The notes beneath the pieces are model-generated. The model was given only the letters and a program-made list of their open reading frames with translations, ran no database searches and was not told the DNA's origin. From the NCBI GenBank assembly GCA_001887945.1, contig LDOQ01000255.1, positions 1-60,040 of the forward strand: a stretch of DNA of 60,040 nucleotides. Reading direction: 5' to 3'. Position numbers and translations under genes: made by a program. Shown piece after piece: positions 20,901 to 31,262 of this stretch. This stretch comes from Spraguea lophii. Taxonomy: Eukaryota; Microsporidia; Spragueidae. Position 1 is the first letter of the stretch. The number at the start of each line of letters is the position of its first letter.

Positions 20901-21815
20901 ATGAACAAGAATATAAAAATTTTATCAATATTGGTCATTGCTCTGATAACCGTTATAACAATATTGGGAATATGTCACAAATGTTTCAAACCGGAATTTA
21001 TAGATCCAATAACAGATTTTGGTTATAAATTATGTCCGTTGTATAATACAAAAGGTGTTTGTTATTTTAATACTGGTATGCAATTTTTATATTCGGGATT
21101 CATAGGACAATTTTTTATTGAAAATAATTTTAATCTCGGAAGTATAGAAAATGAACTTAAAAGAATTTTAATGAAAATGAGAGATAGTAATGGAAAATGT
21201 ATAGATTTGCAGGATGATTATGAACAACTTTTTAATGTTATGAAAGAAGATCCCAGAAAGGTTGAAAGAGGTGGGGATATGACATATTTATTAGAATATA
21301 TATTTAGTAAAATCCATACGAGTAGGTTGGAATCTGGCGATTTCAACGATAAATTTGATGTATATTTTAGAGGAATATTTGATTTCTATTATTATAAAGA
21401 AAAAATAAAAGAAGAAGGCGAATTTCGCAAAAATGTAGGTTTCGCAGGCATAAATCCTTATTTATCATTACGTGAAATAAATGTTAAAAGAATATTACTT
21501 GAATATCACAATAAATATAAAGGCGTTCTCCCTAAAATTATTCCATTTAGTGTTCATGGTAATTCGCGCACTTCTGTACAAGATTTTGAACAACACGTTC
21601 CATTTATCGTTGGTATACCAGGGTCAACATATATTTTAAGAAGCATAGGTGTGCGATGTGGTATAGAAAATGGTAGACCACATATATTTGCACTTGTAAG
21701 AGCTGGAAAGTTTTGGTTTAAATTGAATGATAGTAACCCAATAAAAAGAATTGCTCTCAAAGCAGTTTTTAAAGAAATACGTTCTATCGCCGTATTGTAT
21801 TATGAAATGATATAA
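20901..21815 (+). CDS. Membrane-anchored USP-type deubiquitinase-like protein 1
   Basis: A 304-residue protein with one hydrophobic segment at residues 7-25 and a compact domain that carries the two signature boxes of ubiquitin-specific proteases (peptidase C19). The Cys box reads GVCYFNTGMQFLY with Cys54 at the nucleophile position, like the family's TCYMNSxLQxL. The His box reads RPHIFALVRAGKFWFKLND with His261, and Asn276/Asp277 at the third catalytic position. The zinc ribbon of many USPs is absent and the domain is smaller than usual. The predicted activity is cleavage of ubiquitin or a ubiquitin-like protein. A paralog lies 1.5 kb downstream on the same strand. No CCC precedes the ATG. 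Membrane orientation is not resolved by flanking charges. Confidence 0.72.
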   Translation: MNKNIKILSILVIALITVITILGICHKCFKPEFIDPITDFGYKLCPLYNTKGVCYFNTGMQFLYSGFIGQFFIENNFNLGSIENELKRILMKMRDSNGKCIDLQDDYEQLFNVMKEDPRKVERGGDMTYLLEYIFSKIHTSRLESGDFNDKFDVYFRGIFDFYYYKEKIKEEGEFRKNVGFAGINPYLSLREINVKRILLEYHNKYKGVLPKIIPFSVHGNSRTSVQDFEQHVPFIVGIPGSTYILRSIGVRCGIENGRPHIFALVRAGKFWFKLNDSNPIKRIALKAVFKEIRSIAVLYYEMI

Positions 21816-23340
21816 ATCAATTATACGATTATTTAGTTATTAAATTTATTATAAAACTATAATATCATTAAGAATGAATAAATAAAAATAATCTACGTAT
21901 AGTGTATATACCTTATATCATATGAATTTATCTTCTCAATTGTAATATTTTTAATAAGTAAAATTATAAAGGTTTTTATGAATAACTTATTTAACTCGTA
22001 AAATATTAAAGAAGAATAACATTATCAATATATTATCGTTATTATAAGATTGTTATATGATTTAATATATCAAATCAAAATTATATAAAAATGAATGTTC
22101 CATATTCCACAGTTAAAATAAATACAAACTATTTCGATTCAAATGGTATTTTAAAAGTCAGATAGTATACATAACCAATTGCACTAATATCATGTCAATT
22201 ATAATAATAATGGATATAGTTAATTAGAAAATATTATGAAAAATAAAGTTTTTGTAATAATGATGCAATCAAATATTTATATTTATTAATAATTTAACAT
22301 ATAATGAAATTTGGATATAATTTTATTAGTGATCATTATATTATAACTTAGTTATACAGACATAATAAAATTTTTATAGATGAAATATTTATTTATAGAA
22401 AATTTTCAGTAATTTCTAAATAGTTTGATTGTATCATTTGGACAATGAATATTTTTTGACTTATATATACTGAATAGCTACAACAGATGTATGTATTCCA
22501 TTTTATCTTATGATCAAATTATAATCGTATAAATTGTATATCATATAATATTCTAGTGATAAATAAGTGCAAGGTTTTTCTCTATTGTTGAAACTAAAAA
22601 TAATCCTGCAACAATGCGATCTAAAACATTTTTCAAAATATAATACTAACCAAATCAATAATACAGAAATCTTATAAAACCAACCAATCATTGTTTTAAT
22701 CCATCAAAGGGACTTATATAATCATATAATATTAGTTTTTTTGAATCTTATGAATTCTGTATTTATAAAAATTTAAATCTTCAATTTCCAGATATTTTCA
22801 AATCTGATCATCATTATATTAAAATCCATATCAACATTTTAAATAAAAGGAGATATATCTTTTATATTATAAACTTTAAAGTAATAGTTTTTTATTTTCT
22901 AATAATCTGCTCTGCTTATATATTATTATCCCCACTGTCTTATTTTTTAAATGAGTTTTAGAAATTTCATATTATGTTATTTTATTTATTTTTCTGTTTT
23001 ATTCATAAAAATATAAAATATCATACACTCATAGAAAAATAATAAAAACAAAAATAAACACGACAAAACATTATATGCAATTTTTATTTTTGCAATAATT
23101 TTTTACAATACACCGATATAGCTTTTTTATTTATGAATGTCGATGATAATATTAATTTTATATTTTATAATTTTAAATAATTATATTTTCATTCAATATA
23201 AATCTTTTTGAATGTGTATTATATTTATTTAAACACGTTTTTCTTATCGTAAATATACACTAAATATTATGAAAATAATTTTAAAAAAAAGATCACTTTT
23301 TTATTAATTCCGTATTTTATCAATCCCATCCATATTTACA
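21816..23340. other. AT-rich spacer between the two USP-like paralogs
   Basis: 1.5 kb without an intact gene. A segment near 22210-22260 (GTTAATTAGAAAAT then AATAAAGTTTTTGTA) faintly resembles the tail of the dispersed repeat but is too short to call. A CCC lies at 23325-23327, 13 bases before the second paralog's ATG. Confidence 0.35.
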
Positions 23341-24252
23341 ATGAAAAAATCTACAAGAATTCTTTTTATAATAGCTACTGGTTTAAGTATATTGGGTGGA
23401 ACAATTTTTATTTTATCTTTTTTCTTCAAATCCAAGCAAATAAGTTATCGTAATGAAAATGGAGACGGATTATGTAGATTGAAGAATTATACAGGTATTT
23501 GTTATTTTAATACAGTAATGCAATGTCTTTATTCTACCAAAGCAGGTAAATTTTTTCTTGACAGAAAATTTGAAGAAGGAACAATTGAGAATGAAATGAA
23601 AAAAATGTTTATAAAAATGAAAAATGCAAATGGGGCATGTATAAATCTTTTAAATGATTATAAAAATATGTTTCGTATTATGGGTGATGATAAAAATGAT
23701 GTAGATGATGGTGGACATCCGAGTCAAATCATAGGATATATTTTTTATAAAATATACAATGAAAGAAAAGTAAATAACAATTTTTCAGACGGCTTTGATA
23801 AATATTTTAAAGCAATTTATGATTTTTATAAAGCAAGGGAAGAAGCAGAACAAAAGAAAGGTCAGTACAAAAAAATACATTATCCTGGTGGCGCCATACC
23901 ATTTCTTATGTTAGAAAATACCCCGGTAACATATATTATGAAAAAATATGAATATTATAAAAAGAGTCCGCCAGAAATTATAACATTATTTCCACAAGAT
24001 GAAAAAAACATAGATAAAAATAATTTAAAAAAAAATTTATCATTTACAGTGAATATATCAGGATATAATTATATTTTAAGATGTATTGGTGTAACCTGTG
24101 GTTTTCAAAGTACCCCACATATTTATTCGTTAGTGCGATCAGGTAATTTTTGGTATACTTTAAATGATTCACAACGAATTAAAAGAATACCACATAGATC
24201 TGTTATTGCCTCCATAGAATCAGTAGGTCTTTTAGTGTATGAACTATGTTAA
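23341..24252 (+). CDS. Membrane-anchored USP-type deubiquitinase-like protein 2
   Basis: A 303-residue paralog of the gene at 20.9 kb, colinear over its whole length. It has a hydrophobic anchor at residues 7-29, Cys box GICYFNTVMQCLYS with Cys54, a conserved IENEMKKMFIKMK helix region, and His box TPHIYSLVRSGNFWYTLND with His260. This copy is nearer the USP consensus than copy 1 (MQCLYS against MQFLYS). Catalytic Cys, His and Asn/Asp are all kept, so both are predicted active. With the acidic anchored protein it forms an island inserted between PTP3 and the conserved Asterix-DPH5-HSP104 block. Nosema-type parasites lie free in host cytoplasm, so exported copies could meet host ubiquitin; that is inference. 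Confidence 0.74.
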   Translation: MKKSTRILFIIATGLSILGGTIFILSFFFKSKQISYRNENGDGLCRLKNYTGICYFNTVMQCLYSTKAGKFFLDRKFEEGTIENEMKKMFIKMKNANGACINLLNDYKNMFRIMGDDKNDVDDGGHPSQIIGYIFYKIYNERKVNNNFSDGFDKYFKAIYDFYKAREEAEQKKGQYKKIHYPGGAIPFLMLENTPVTYIMKKYEYYKKSPPEIITLFPQDEKNIDKNNLKKNLSFTVNISGYNYILRCIGVTCGFQSTPHIYSLVRSGNFWYTLNDSQRIKRIPHRSVIASIESVGLLVYELC

Positions 24253-24752
24253 CATATTTTATACTCCAGAAAATAAAATTTTGCTATATTCTTTCTTTAT
24301 TCTATTTTTCCATTTAAAATTATTTTTTATTCTCCAATTCCAAAGATAATTAAATTATAATTTACAAGAAAAAGGATAATCAATTATTTAAATATTATTT
24401 AATTTAAAGAACGTTACATCAATCAAACATAATATATAAAAAATTTATCATAAAAGTATAATGATTACAATGTATTATAATATCTATTCAATATAATACC
24501 TATTCAATATAAAATTTATTATTTTTATTTCGGCAAAAGAAAACCCTTCTACTCATCTACCACTAAGAAATTATTGATATTTTTAAAAAAATAATACTCA
24601 AATAATTAATAATTTTTTTCTTTATAAAAACAACTGATTTAAAAAATATTCTGTAATTATTAAACACATATTTAAAAATAAAATAATACATTTAAGAATA
24701 AAATAAAATAAATATATTTTATTTTTGAATAATGTTAATTAAAATCAAACAT
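24253..24752. other. AT-rich intergenic region
   Basis: 500 bases between convergent genes. No gene or repeat copy seen. Confidence 0.5.
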
Positions 24753-25031
24753 TTATTTCTTTTGCATATAATCCATCAATGGTTTTGTCAATCCTATTAA
24801 ATAAGCTAAATTTATGTATAAAGTAGGCGTATTTTTATCCAAGGGACTAAATCCTAATAAATTTATACTTAACATTGGTATAATACCGTAATAGAAAAAC
24901 CAGGTCTTATAAAAAGACCCTAGCATTATAGCTAATGTACAAAATATATAATAACTGAAAAATTGATTGTTATCAATATAATTGTCTATTTCTAAAATAT
25001 CTAATGTTTGATTGGATGCTTGTACTTCCAT
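24753..25031 (-). CDS. Asterix-like small membrane protein (PAT complex subunit, UPF0139 type)
   Basis: A 92-residue protein with an acidic N-terminus containing DNYIDNN, a hydrophobic segment with a GSFYKTWFFYYG core, a polar loop, and a last segment ending YMQKK. The spacing resembles Asterix/WDR83OS: acidic N-terminus, K-W-x-W-like core, second and third short membrane helices, ending in Y-x-Q. Asterix works at the ER translocon in insertion of multi-pass proteins. Identity is low and the match is from memory of the pattern, so the assignment is tentative. CCC lies at 25036-25034 on the coding strand, two bases before the ATG, supporting a real conserved gene. Only 59 bases separate it from DPH5, which is transcribed in the same direction. 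Confidence 0.45.
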   Translation of the reverse strand: MEVQASNQTLDILEIDNYIDNNQFFSYYIFCTLAIMLGSFYKTWFFYYGIIPMLSINLLGFSPLDKNTPTLYINLAYLIGLTKPLMDYMQKK

Positions 25032-25090
25032 AAGGGTAAAATATTTATATTTGTAAAATAATATTTTTAAAGAAATAAATATTTTATTTT

Positions 25091-25864
25091 TTAGAAAATT
25101 AATTCTCCATTTTCAAATAATAAATTTATATGCTCTTCTTCATTTCTTTCTAATTCTGCTGGTATAATCAAAGAATGTAATTTCTCACCAAAATCTTCAT
25201 TTCTAAGATTTTTTATTTCATCATAGAAAATCTTTTGTTTTTCTGTCGCAAATCTGCATATGACGATTATTTTACTATTTTCTGTTATAAGATTATATTT
25301 TGTTATATTTTCTATTTCTAATAATTGTTCTATTGCTTCATTGGCTGTCATATATCTATTTTCTATTTTTCTAATATCTAATAAACATAATGTATGTGAT
25401 TTATTTTCTATATTACCTTTTATTCTATCATAGAAACTAATAGGTTTCCATGTTTCTGTAAAATATGGAATAGATACTGTTTTTCCAAAATTATAGGAAT
25501 AAAGTCCACAAGATCCTATAGATGATAATATTGATACATTATGTACTAAATTTACTTTTATATTATTTTCTTTTGCTCTTATAATTATATCTGTGTGTGT
25601 TGTAGCAAATAATGGAGTTCCAATTACCAACAAAGTTACATTTTTAGATTTACTCTCATTTATAACTTCGTTTTCAATCTCTAAAAGATCTCTGGAACAT
25701 AATTTAATTTCTTTTCCAAATAATTTTTCATAATTTGTTACATTAATGTTAATAAAACATGTGTAATCTTCTAAATATATTACATCACTGTTTTTTATTA
25801 TCTCTAAACTATTAAGAGTTATATCTTTTTCGTTGCCAAGACCTAATCCTATGATATTTAACAT
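25091..25864 (-). CDS. DPH5: DPH5, diphthine methyl ester synthase
   Basis: A 257-residue SAM-dependent methyltransferase of the tetrapyrrole-methylase fold. It methylates the 3-amino-3-carboxypropyl group on the EF2 histidine, the step before amidation to diphthamide. The N-terminus reads MLNIIGLGLGNEKDIT, followed by LEDYT near residue 31, the VIGTPLFATTHTD SAM-binding loop near 82-94, the VHNVSILSSIGSCGL motif near 106-120, and FTETWKP near 137; all are family hallmarks. Length is slightly short of the 270-300 norm. A CCC element sits one base before the ATG (25868-25866). The substrate EF2 is encoded 13 kb away in the same window. Confidence 0.94.
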   Translation of the reverse strand: MLNIIGLGLGNEKDITLNSLEIIKNSDVIYLEDYTCFININVTNYEKLFGKEIKLCSRDLLEIENEVINESKSKNVTLLVIGTPLFATTHTDIIIRAKENNIKVNLVHNVSILSSIGSCGLYSYNFGKTVSIPYFTETWKPISFYDRIKGNIENKSHTLCLLDIRKIENRYMTANEAIEQLLEIENITKYNLITENSKIIVICRFATEKQKIFYDEIKNLRNEDFGEKLHSLIIPAELERNEEEHINLLFENGELIF

Positions 25865-26127
25865 AGGGCATAAAATATATTTTAAAATTTAGAAAATATT
25901 TTTTTTGATAATAAAATTTAAAGTATTCAAATACTCTGATATAAAGAAATCTAACGCAGACTAAAACATTTAATTCAGTAAGATCAAGATATTCAAATTG
26001 GTAAGATTTTATTATTAAATAATATATTACTATATTTAAATAATTTTATTTTTTTCTAGAAAATATAAAATCATGATTTTAATAATTTCTAGATTTTTTT
26101 GACTTTATTAATTCATAAAATTTCATT

Positions 26128-26130
26128 CCC
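26128..26130 (+). promoter_or_regulatory. C-run start signal of HSP104
   Basis: CCC directly abuts the ATG at 26131. Confidence 0.6.
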
Positions 26131-28743
26131 ATGCAAAACACTGGTGAACTTGATGAACTTTTTCAAATTACTGCCAAATATGCTACATACATTAATAACA
26201 ATGTAATTGAACCTGAACACTTATTATATGTATTAATTAATAAAGATAGTTATTCACATGGTAATAAAAGCTTAAGCAATGCAATACCTAAAGATAAAAT
26301 TCCAGTATTTCTAAAAAATTTGGATCTTGCAATAGGAAATTTTTATAAAGTACAAAGCAATTTACTTTCACAGACAGGATCTAGGTTACAAAAAATTCAA
26401 CAAATGGCAGAATCATTGGCAAATCAGATGCAAGATACAGCAATAAATAGTGATCATATAATCATCTCTTCATTACATGATCCACAGATTTTAGAAATTT
26501 TGAATAGATCAAATATAAACAAAGATGAAATTATTTCTAAAATAGTGAGCAGGCCTAAAGGGGATACGGATATATCGGATTTTGCAACAGAAATGGTAGA
26601 ACAGGCACGCAATGGAGAATTTGATCCCGTGATAGGCAGAGTGGAAGAAATTAGATTAATGATTGAAATATTGTCAAAAAAAAGTAAAGCCAATCCTTTG
26701 CTTGTAGGATTACCAGGTGTTGGTAAAAGTGCAATAATCAATGGGTTAGCACAATTGATAGCAGATGATAAAATTCCAACTTTAAAAGATTTTAAGATTT
26801 ATAATTTAGATGTAGGATCATTGGTAGCAAATACACAATACAGAGGACAATTTGAAGAAAGATTTAAATCATTGGTAAAACAAATAGAATCTGACGATAA
26901 ATCAATATTATTTGTAGATGAATTTCATACTATGGTTTCAGCAGGTGCATCAAATGAAGGTTCATTAGATTGTACAAATATGCTTAAACCATCTTTAGCA
27001 TCTGGAAAAATTAAATGTATAGGAGCTACAACATTTTATGAATATAGAAAATATATTGAGAATGATCAAGCATTAGTTAGAAGATTTGTTAAGATTAATG
27101 TACCTGAACCTACAATATCAGATGGAATAACAATTCTTAGAGGATTAAGAGAAAGATTTGAAGCCCATCATGGTGTTAAGATTTCTGATGATGCATTGGT
27201 ATTTGCAGTAAAATCATCTAAAAAATATATTTCCAATAGAAGACTTCCTGATATAGCAATAGATTTAGTTGATAGTGCATGTTCTAGTGCCATAGTAAAT
27301 TTAGAGAATGAATCACAACCTGTTACAATGCTCAAAGAACAAATGTGGTCTGTTGAATTGGAAATAAAAGCACTGGAAATAGATTATGAAAGAGAAAAAA
27401 CAGATATTTTAGCTGCCAGAATAAATGACTTAAAAATCCATTTAGAAAATTTGAAGAACGAATTAATTCCACTGGAAGAATCTTACAACGAAGAAAAGAA
27501 AAATATCACAGAATTAAAAAATTTAAAACAAAAATTAGAAAAATACAATAAGAAATTAGCAGACGCTGAGAAAGTGAGAGATCATTACACTGCTTTAGAA
27601 ATCAAGCATGAAATACTTCCACATATTCATAAAAAAATATCTGAATTAGAATCCATAAAAGCTGTAGTAACGAGTAAAGACATAGCAGAAATAATTTCTC
27701 GTCTAACAAGAATTCCAGTAACAAGATTAACCATTCAAGAAAATGAAAGATTGCTTAATATGCCCAATCGTCTTAAAAAAAGAGTTTTCGGCCAAGATTC
27801 AGCAATAGATAATATAGTACAAGCAATTACACGTTCTAGATTATCATTATCAGATCCTAATAAACCCATAGGTTCTTTTCTCTTATTAGGGCCTACAGGA
27901 ACAGGTAAAACAGAATTAGCCAAAGCTTTAGCTTTTGAATTATTTGATGATGATAAAAATATGGTAATTTTAGATATGAGTGATTACATGAATGAAATGA
28001 GTGTAACTAAATTAGTAGGTGCATCTGCAGGATATATTGGATATGAAGAAGGAGGAACACTAACTGAGCCAATAAAAAATAAACCGTACAACGTAATTTT
28101 AATGGATGAAGTAAATTTAGCGAATAAAAAAATATTAAATATTTTATATCAATTACTTGATGAAGGAAGAGTTATTGATGGAAAAAGAAATCAAATAGAT
28201 TTTACTAATACTGTTATTATAATGACGAGTAATATAGGAGAATATGAAATATTACAAAAATACAACCAATCGAACAATTTGAATGAAAATATTAATGTTA
28301 CCGAAGAAAATATTTTAAATGAAAAAATAGAAAAAGAACTCATAAGTACATTCGGACATGCACTAGTAAATAGAATAGATTCAATAATACAATTCAATCC
28401 ATTATCCTTAGATACTTTAGATATGATATTTAATTATCAAATAAAAGATATAAATAAAAGACTAAAAGATAAAAATATTACTATCAATGTAAATGACAGT
28501 GTAAAAAAAGATATAATATCACATTCATATTCCTATGAATACGGAGCCAGACCTTTAAAAAGAAATATAGAAAAAATACTTGTTTCTGCCATAACAGAAA
28601 TTATATTAAAAATTAACGTAAGTAAAGAGGGTGCTGATATATATTGTTCAAACGAAGAAATAAATGAAGAATTAAATAATCTAGGAAAAGATATTATTCC
28701 ATTGACAATAGGAAAATATAATTACCATGTACTAATTAAATGA
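26131..28743 (+). CDS. HSP104: HSP104/ClpB-type disaggregase
   Basis: An 870-residue double AAA+ chaperone that threads aggregated proteins through its hexamer pore. An N-terminal Clp-N domain (residues about 1-145) is followed by AAA1 with Walker A GLPGVGKS near 193 and Walker B ILFVDEFHTM near 259, a coiled-coil middle domain (residues about 405-520, marking ClpB/HSP104 rather than ClpA/C), and AAA2 with Walker A GPTGTGKT near 587. Sensor-2 appears as GARPLKR. AAA2 Walker B is VILMDEVNLAN, where most relatives have DEVEKAH, a small departure that keeps the catalytic Asp-Glu. Length matches ClpB. The start is fixed by CCCATG. Confidence 0.95.
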   Translation: MQNTGELDELFQITAKYATYINNNVIEPEHLLYVLINKDSYSHGNKSLSNAIPKDKIPVFLKNLDLAIGNFYKVQSNLLSQTGSRLQKIQQMAESLANQMQDTAINSDHIIISSLHDPQILEILNRSNINKDEIISKIVSRPKGDTDISDFATEMVEQARNGEFDPVIGRVEEIRLMIEILSKKSKANPLLVGLPGVGKSAIINGLAQLIADDKIPTLKDFKIYNLDVGSLVANTQYRGQFEERFKSLVKQIESDDKSILFVDEFHTMVSAGASNEGSLDCTNMLKPSLASGKIKCIGATTFYEYRKYIENDQALVRRFVKINVPEPTISDGITILRGLRERFEAHHGVKISDDALVFAVKSSKKYISNRRLPDIAIDLVDSACSSAIVNLENESQPVTMLKEQMWSVELEIKALEIDYEREKTDILAARINDLKIHLENLKNELIPLEESYNEEKKNITELKNLKQKLEKYNKKLADAEKVRDHYTALEIKHEILPHIHKKISELESIKAVVTSKDIAEIISRLTRIPVTRLTIQENERLLNMPNRLKKRVFGQDSAIDNIVQAITRSRLSLSDPNKPIGSFLLLGPTGTGKTELAKALAFELFDDDKNMVILDMSDYMNEMSVTKLVGASAGYIGYEEGGTLTEPIKNKPYNVILMDEVNLANKKILNILYQLLDEGRVIDGKRNQIDFTNTVIIMTSNIGEYEILQKYNQSNNLNENINVTEENILNEKIEKELISTFGHALVNRIDSIIQFNPLSLDTLDMIFNYQIKDINKRLKDKNITINVNDSVKKDIISHSYSYEYGARPLKRNIEKILVSAITEIILKINVSKEGADIYCSNEEINEELNNLGKDIIPLTIGKYNYHVLIK

Positions 28744-28819
28744 TTTTTTAATAAAAATAATATTTAGATGCTTAATTATCACATCTATTGGAAGTAAAGA
28801 AGAAAATTTTATTCTCGCA
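28744..28819. other. Short spacer after HSP104
   Basis: No feature seen; leads into a truncated dispersed repeat copy. Confidence 0.4.
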
Positions 28820-29050
28820 TGAAAAGATCGGTATTATGCTAAGAAAAAAGGTTTTAATATCTAAAGAGCATGGAGGGAACGGTAATAACAGTATAACACA
28901 TAAAATTCTAATATTCCTGAACATAAGATAAAATTAATACATATTTGTAATGAAACCAGCTAATGCAAATTTAAATACGCTTTAAAAGTAAATCTCATAG
29001 ACCATAGTTAATTAGAAAAATTCTATAAATAAAAGTTTCATTTAAAAAAA
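28820..29050 (+). repeat. SINE-like element, copy G (5'-truncated)
   Basis: Matches the 3' half of the dispersed repeat: GATCGGTATTATGCTAAGA near 28826, TTCCTGAACATAAGATAAAA near 28914, ACCAGCTAATGCAA near 28956, and the tail TAAATAAAAGTTTCATT near 29026, as in copies D and E. The tRNA-like head is missing, consistent with 5' truncation on insertion. Confidence 0.55.
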
Positions 29051-29261
29051 TTGATGAAAAAGAATAAAAAATAATTACTCTTATTTATTTTCTTTATTTA
29101 AATAATAAATATACATACAATAGTCAATAAGATATTTTATATTCTAAATAATGTTTAATTAATAAATATATATTATTATCTATAAATAATATAAAATATA
29201 TATTAATATATTGATATTAGATTACATCATAATATTAAATACAATAGATAATAATAGATAA

Positions 29262-29529
29262 TATCAAATGATATGATAGTGATAATGTGATAATAGTGAA
29301 GTAATAATGAGATATCAATATATTAAATATATATCATTATTTATAATTAGTATATTATAGTTATATTTAAATTAAAATATATATCATTAAAATATATTTA
29401 TATTTGATAAATTAAACTTTAAAATAATATATAATAAATATTCTCTATTATTTAATATTGTTACTTCACTATCACTTCACTACCACTTCACTATCATTAT
29501 TACTTCATTATCATATCATTTGATATTTA
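29262..29529. repeat. Imperfect inverted repeat with GATAATG/CATTATC-type microsatellite arms
   Basis: The left arm starts AATATCAAATGATATGAT near 29262 and the right arm ends with its reverse complement near 29529. The inner parts of both arms are degenerate repeats of AGTGATAATG and CACTTCACTATC type. The centre is AT-rich. It lies just upstream of the polytopic membrane protein gene. Confidence 0.55.
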
Positions 29530-29614
29530 ATATACTGATATCATATTACATTACAATATATTTATATTTTAGGAAATATTACCTATCTATATATAACCAT
29601 TGTTAAAATATATT

Positions 29615-30499
29615 ATGTTAACTTCTATTGCTGTTGATACTCCCTCTTCTAAAAATATTATTTCCACTATGAATAAAAATAATATAGATTTTCTTTCTAC
29701 TGCTACTATTGGCTCATTCTGTGTGATATTTTTTTCTGTGTTAAATTTCTTCTTAATGATACAAACGGATACAACACCTGACACACCATGTAATGGTTAT
29801 CATTTTATATTATTGGCATTTATTATTATGTCTTTAGTTGGTATGATTGTTTTTTTGATAAAACCTGTAATTTTTACATTTAATAAATTGTTTATAGATG
29901 ATGATATTGAGGATGGTAAAAATGGTAGAAAATATAAAATTATTGGTAGCAAAATAATCTTATCGTTGTTATTTGCAGTGGTTTTTTATACTATTATATC
30001 CATTGTTGTATTACCATTGTTAACTGTTAGTAATCTTTCATTCGCATTATTATTGTTATTATGCAATTTTATATACGATATTGTTTGCTTGTTGACATAT
30101 GAAAAATCTAAAGATGATAAAAAATCAGAATTTTCAAAGCTAATCAATTTTATGAAGAATCCATACGTGTTTACCATTGTTACAATATTATCTATAATTG
30201 TAATATTTCTATGCACCTTTACGCCTATGGCACTAATTGAATTAATCGTTTTTAAAGCTATAGTAGCTAGATTTTTATTTTATAATAAAAAAGATAAAGA
30301 ATATCAATTTAGAAATAATATATTGTTAACATTATTGATAGTAATAATGTATATAGCAATTACATATGCATTATTGGATGCACAGATAAAAGATACAGTA
30401 AAAATAGATAATAATTCTTTATTAAGTCATCTTTATAATGTACTTTTTATCAATATTTTAAAAGCAATAGGTGGTACAGTAGCTAAGATTGCATGTTAA
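29615..30499 (+). CDS. Polytopic membrane protein, about seven segments, function unknown
   Basis: A 294-residue protein. About seven hydrophobic segments are visible (roughly residues 30-50, 65-85, 110-137, 140-160, 185-205, 208-226 and 237-257), with a charged loop DDDIEDGKNGRK after the second and a Lys/Asp-rich loop after the fourth. No transporter or enzyme motif was recognised. The start is taken at the first ATG (29615); the frame stays open 15 bases upstream only with TTG, and a second Met lies at residue 21. No CCC element is present, which groups it with lineage-specific genes. The last 35 residues are amphipathic, ending KIAC. Confidence 0.7.
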   Translation: MLTSIAVDTPSSKNIISTMNKNNIDFLSTATIGSFCVIFFSVLNFFLMIQTDTTPDTPCNGYHFILLAFIIMSLVGMIVFLIKPVIFTFNKLFIDDDIEDGKNGRKYKIIGSKIILSLLFAVVFYTIISIVVLPLLTVSNLSFALLLLLCNFIYDIVCLLTYEKSKDDKKSEFSKLINFMKNPYVFTIVTILSIIVIFLCTFTPMALIELIVFKAIVARFLFYNKKDKEYQFRNNILLTLLIVIMYIAITYALLDAQIKDTVKIDNNSLLSHLYNVLFINILKAIGGTVAKIAC

Positions 30500-30836
30500 A
30501 AAAATTAAAATTTGAAATAACGTAAACTGTTTTTTTATAAAATATTTTTTATACAGAAGAGAGAGAGAGATAATATGTTTCTATAATATAAATATATTAT
30601 AATTGTATTATGATATTATAATTAAACAATGTAGTTAAATAAAATTTTAATAACAATTTATATTTCTATGTTATAAATATATTATAAACGTATTTTGATA
30701 TTATAATCATTAAAATATAAAAGTTTTATTTTTTAATAATACACGTATCATTGTATTTGATAGATATATAATTATATTAATATAATACGTATATTATAAT
30801 ACACATACCATCATATTATCTACTATCATTATATTA
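30500..30836. other. AT-rich spacer between convergent genes
   Basis: A GAGAGAGAGAGATA run near 30558 is the only distinct motif; no gene seen. Confidence 0.5.
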
Positions 30837-31262
30837 TTATATTTTATATCTATCGAATATCTCTTTTACTTTCAATTCTGTTATTATACCATCTATATTA
30901 TAAAATGGATCTTGTAATTGTAAATTATATTCATTATACACTTCATCTATTAAAATACTATAAAAATTTTTATGAAAAGATTTACTAAACACAAATACAA
31001 AAGTAGTATCAGTCCACGTACTATAAATTACTATTTCTTTTGTTTTAATATCTTTATTTGTTTTAAGATTTTTATTAAGATTTAATATTATTATAGGTTT
31101 ATTATCTTTTTCTGTAATATTATCACTAACATTCTTAGATATACAACTTATAGAATAAAATAAACTACTTATTATCATACTTTTATTTATATCAGTATTA
31201 TCTTTAATATATCTGTATATTAAACAACCAGAACTATTCAAAATATAAAATTCATCTAACAT
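30837..31262 (-). CDS. TRAPP complex longin-fold subunit (TRS23/BET5 type)
   Basis: A 141-residue Sybindin-family protein. TRAPP is the Rab1/Ypt1 exchange factor that tethers ER-derived vesicles at the Golgi. The N-terminus has EFYILNSSGCLIYRY, the longin strand typical of TRS23/TRAPPC4 (LFILNKSGGLIY) and BET5. The C-terminal IDEVYNEYNLQLQDPFYNID matches the Y-x-x-Y-x-x-x-NPFY region near the end of TRS23. The family choice is secure; the choice between TRS23 and BET5 leans to TRS23 because of DPFY. CCC lies at 31270-31268 on the coding strand, five bases before the ATG. A second TRAPP subunit is encoded at 53.7 kb. Confidence 0.75.
   Translation of the reverse strand: MLDEFYILNSSGCLIYRYIKDNTDINKSMIISSLFYSISCISKNVSDNITEKDNKPIIILNLNKNLKTNKDIKTKEIVIYSTWTDTTFVFVFSKSFHKNFYSILIDEVYNEYNLQLQDPFYNIDGIITELKVKEIFDRYKI

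Noticed and set aside
22503..22691. A minus-strand frame with a hydrophobic start between the USP-like genes, as a third paralog
   Set aside because: It has neither the Cys nor the His box and does not align with the paralogs.
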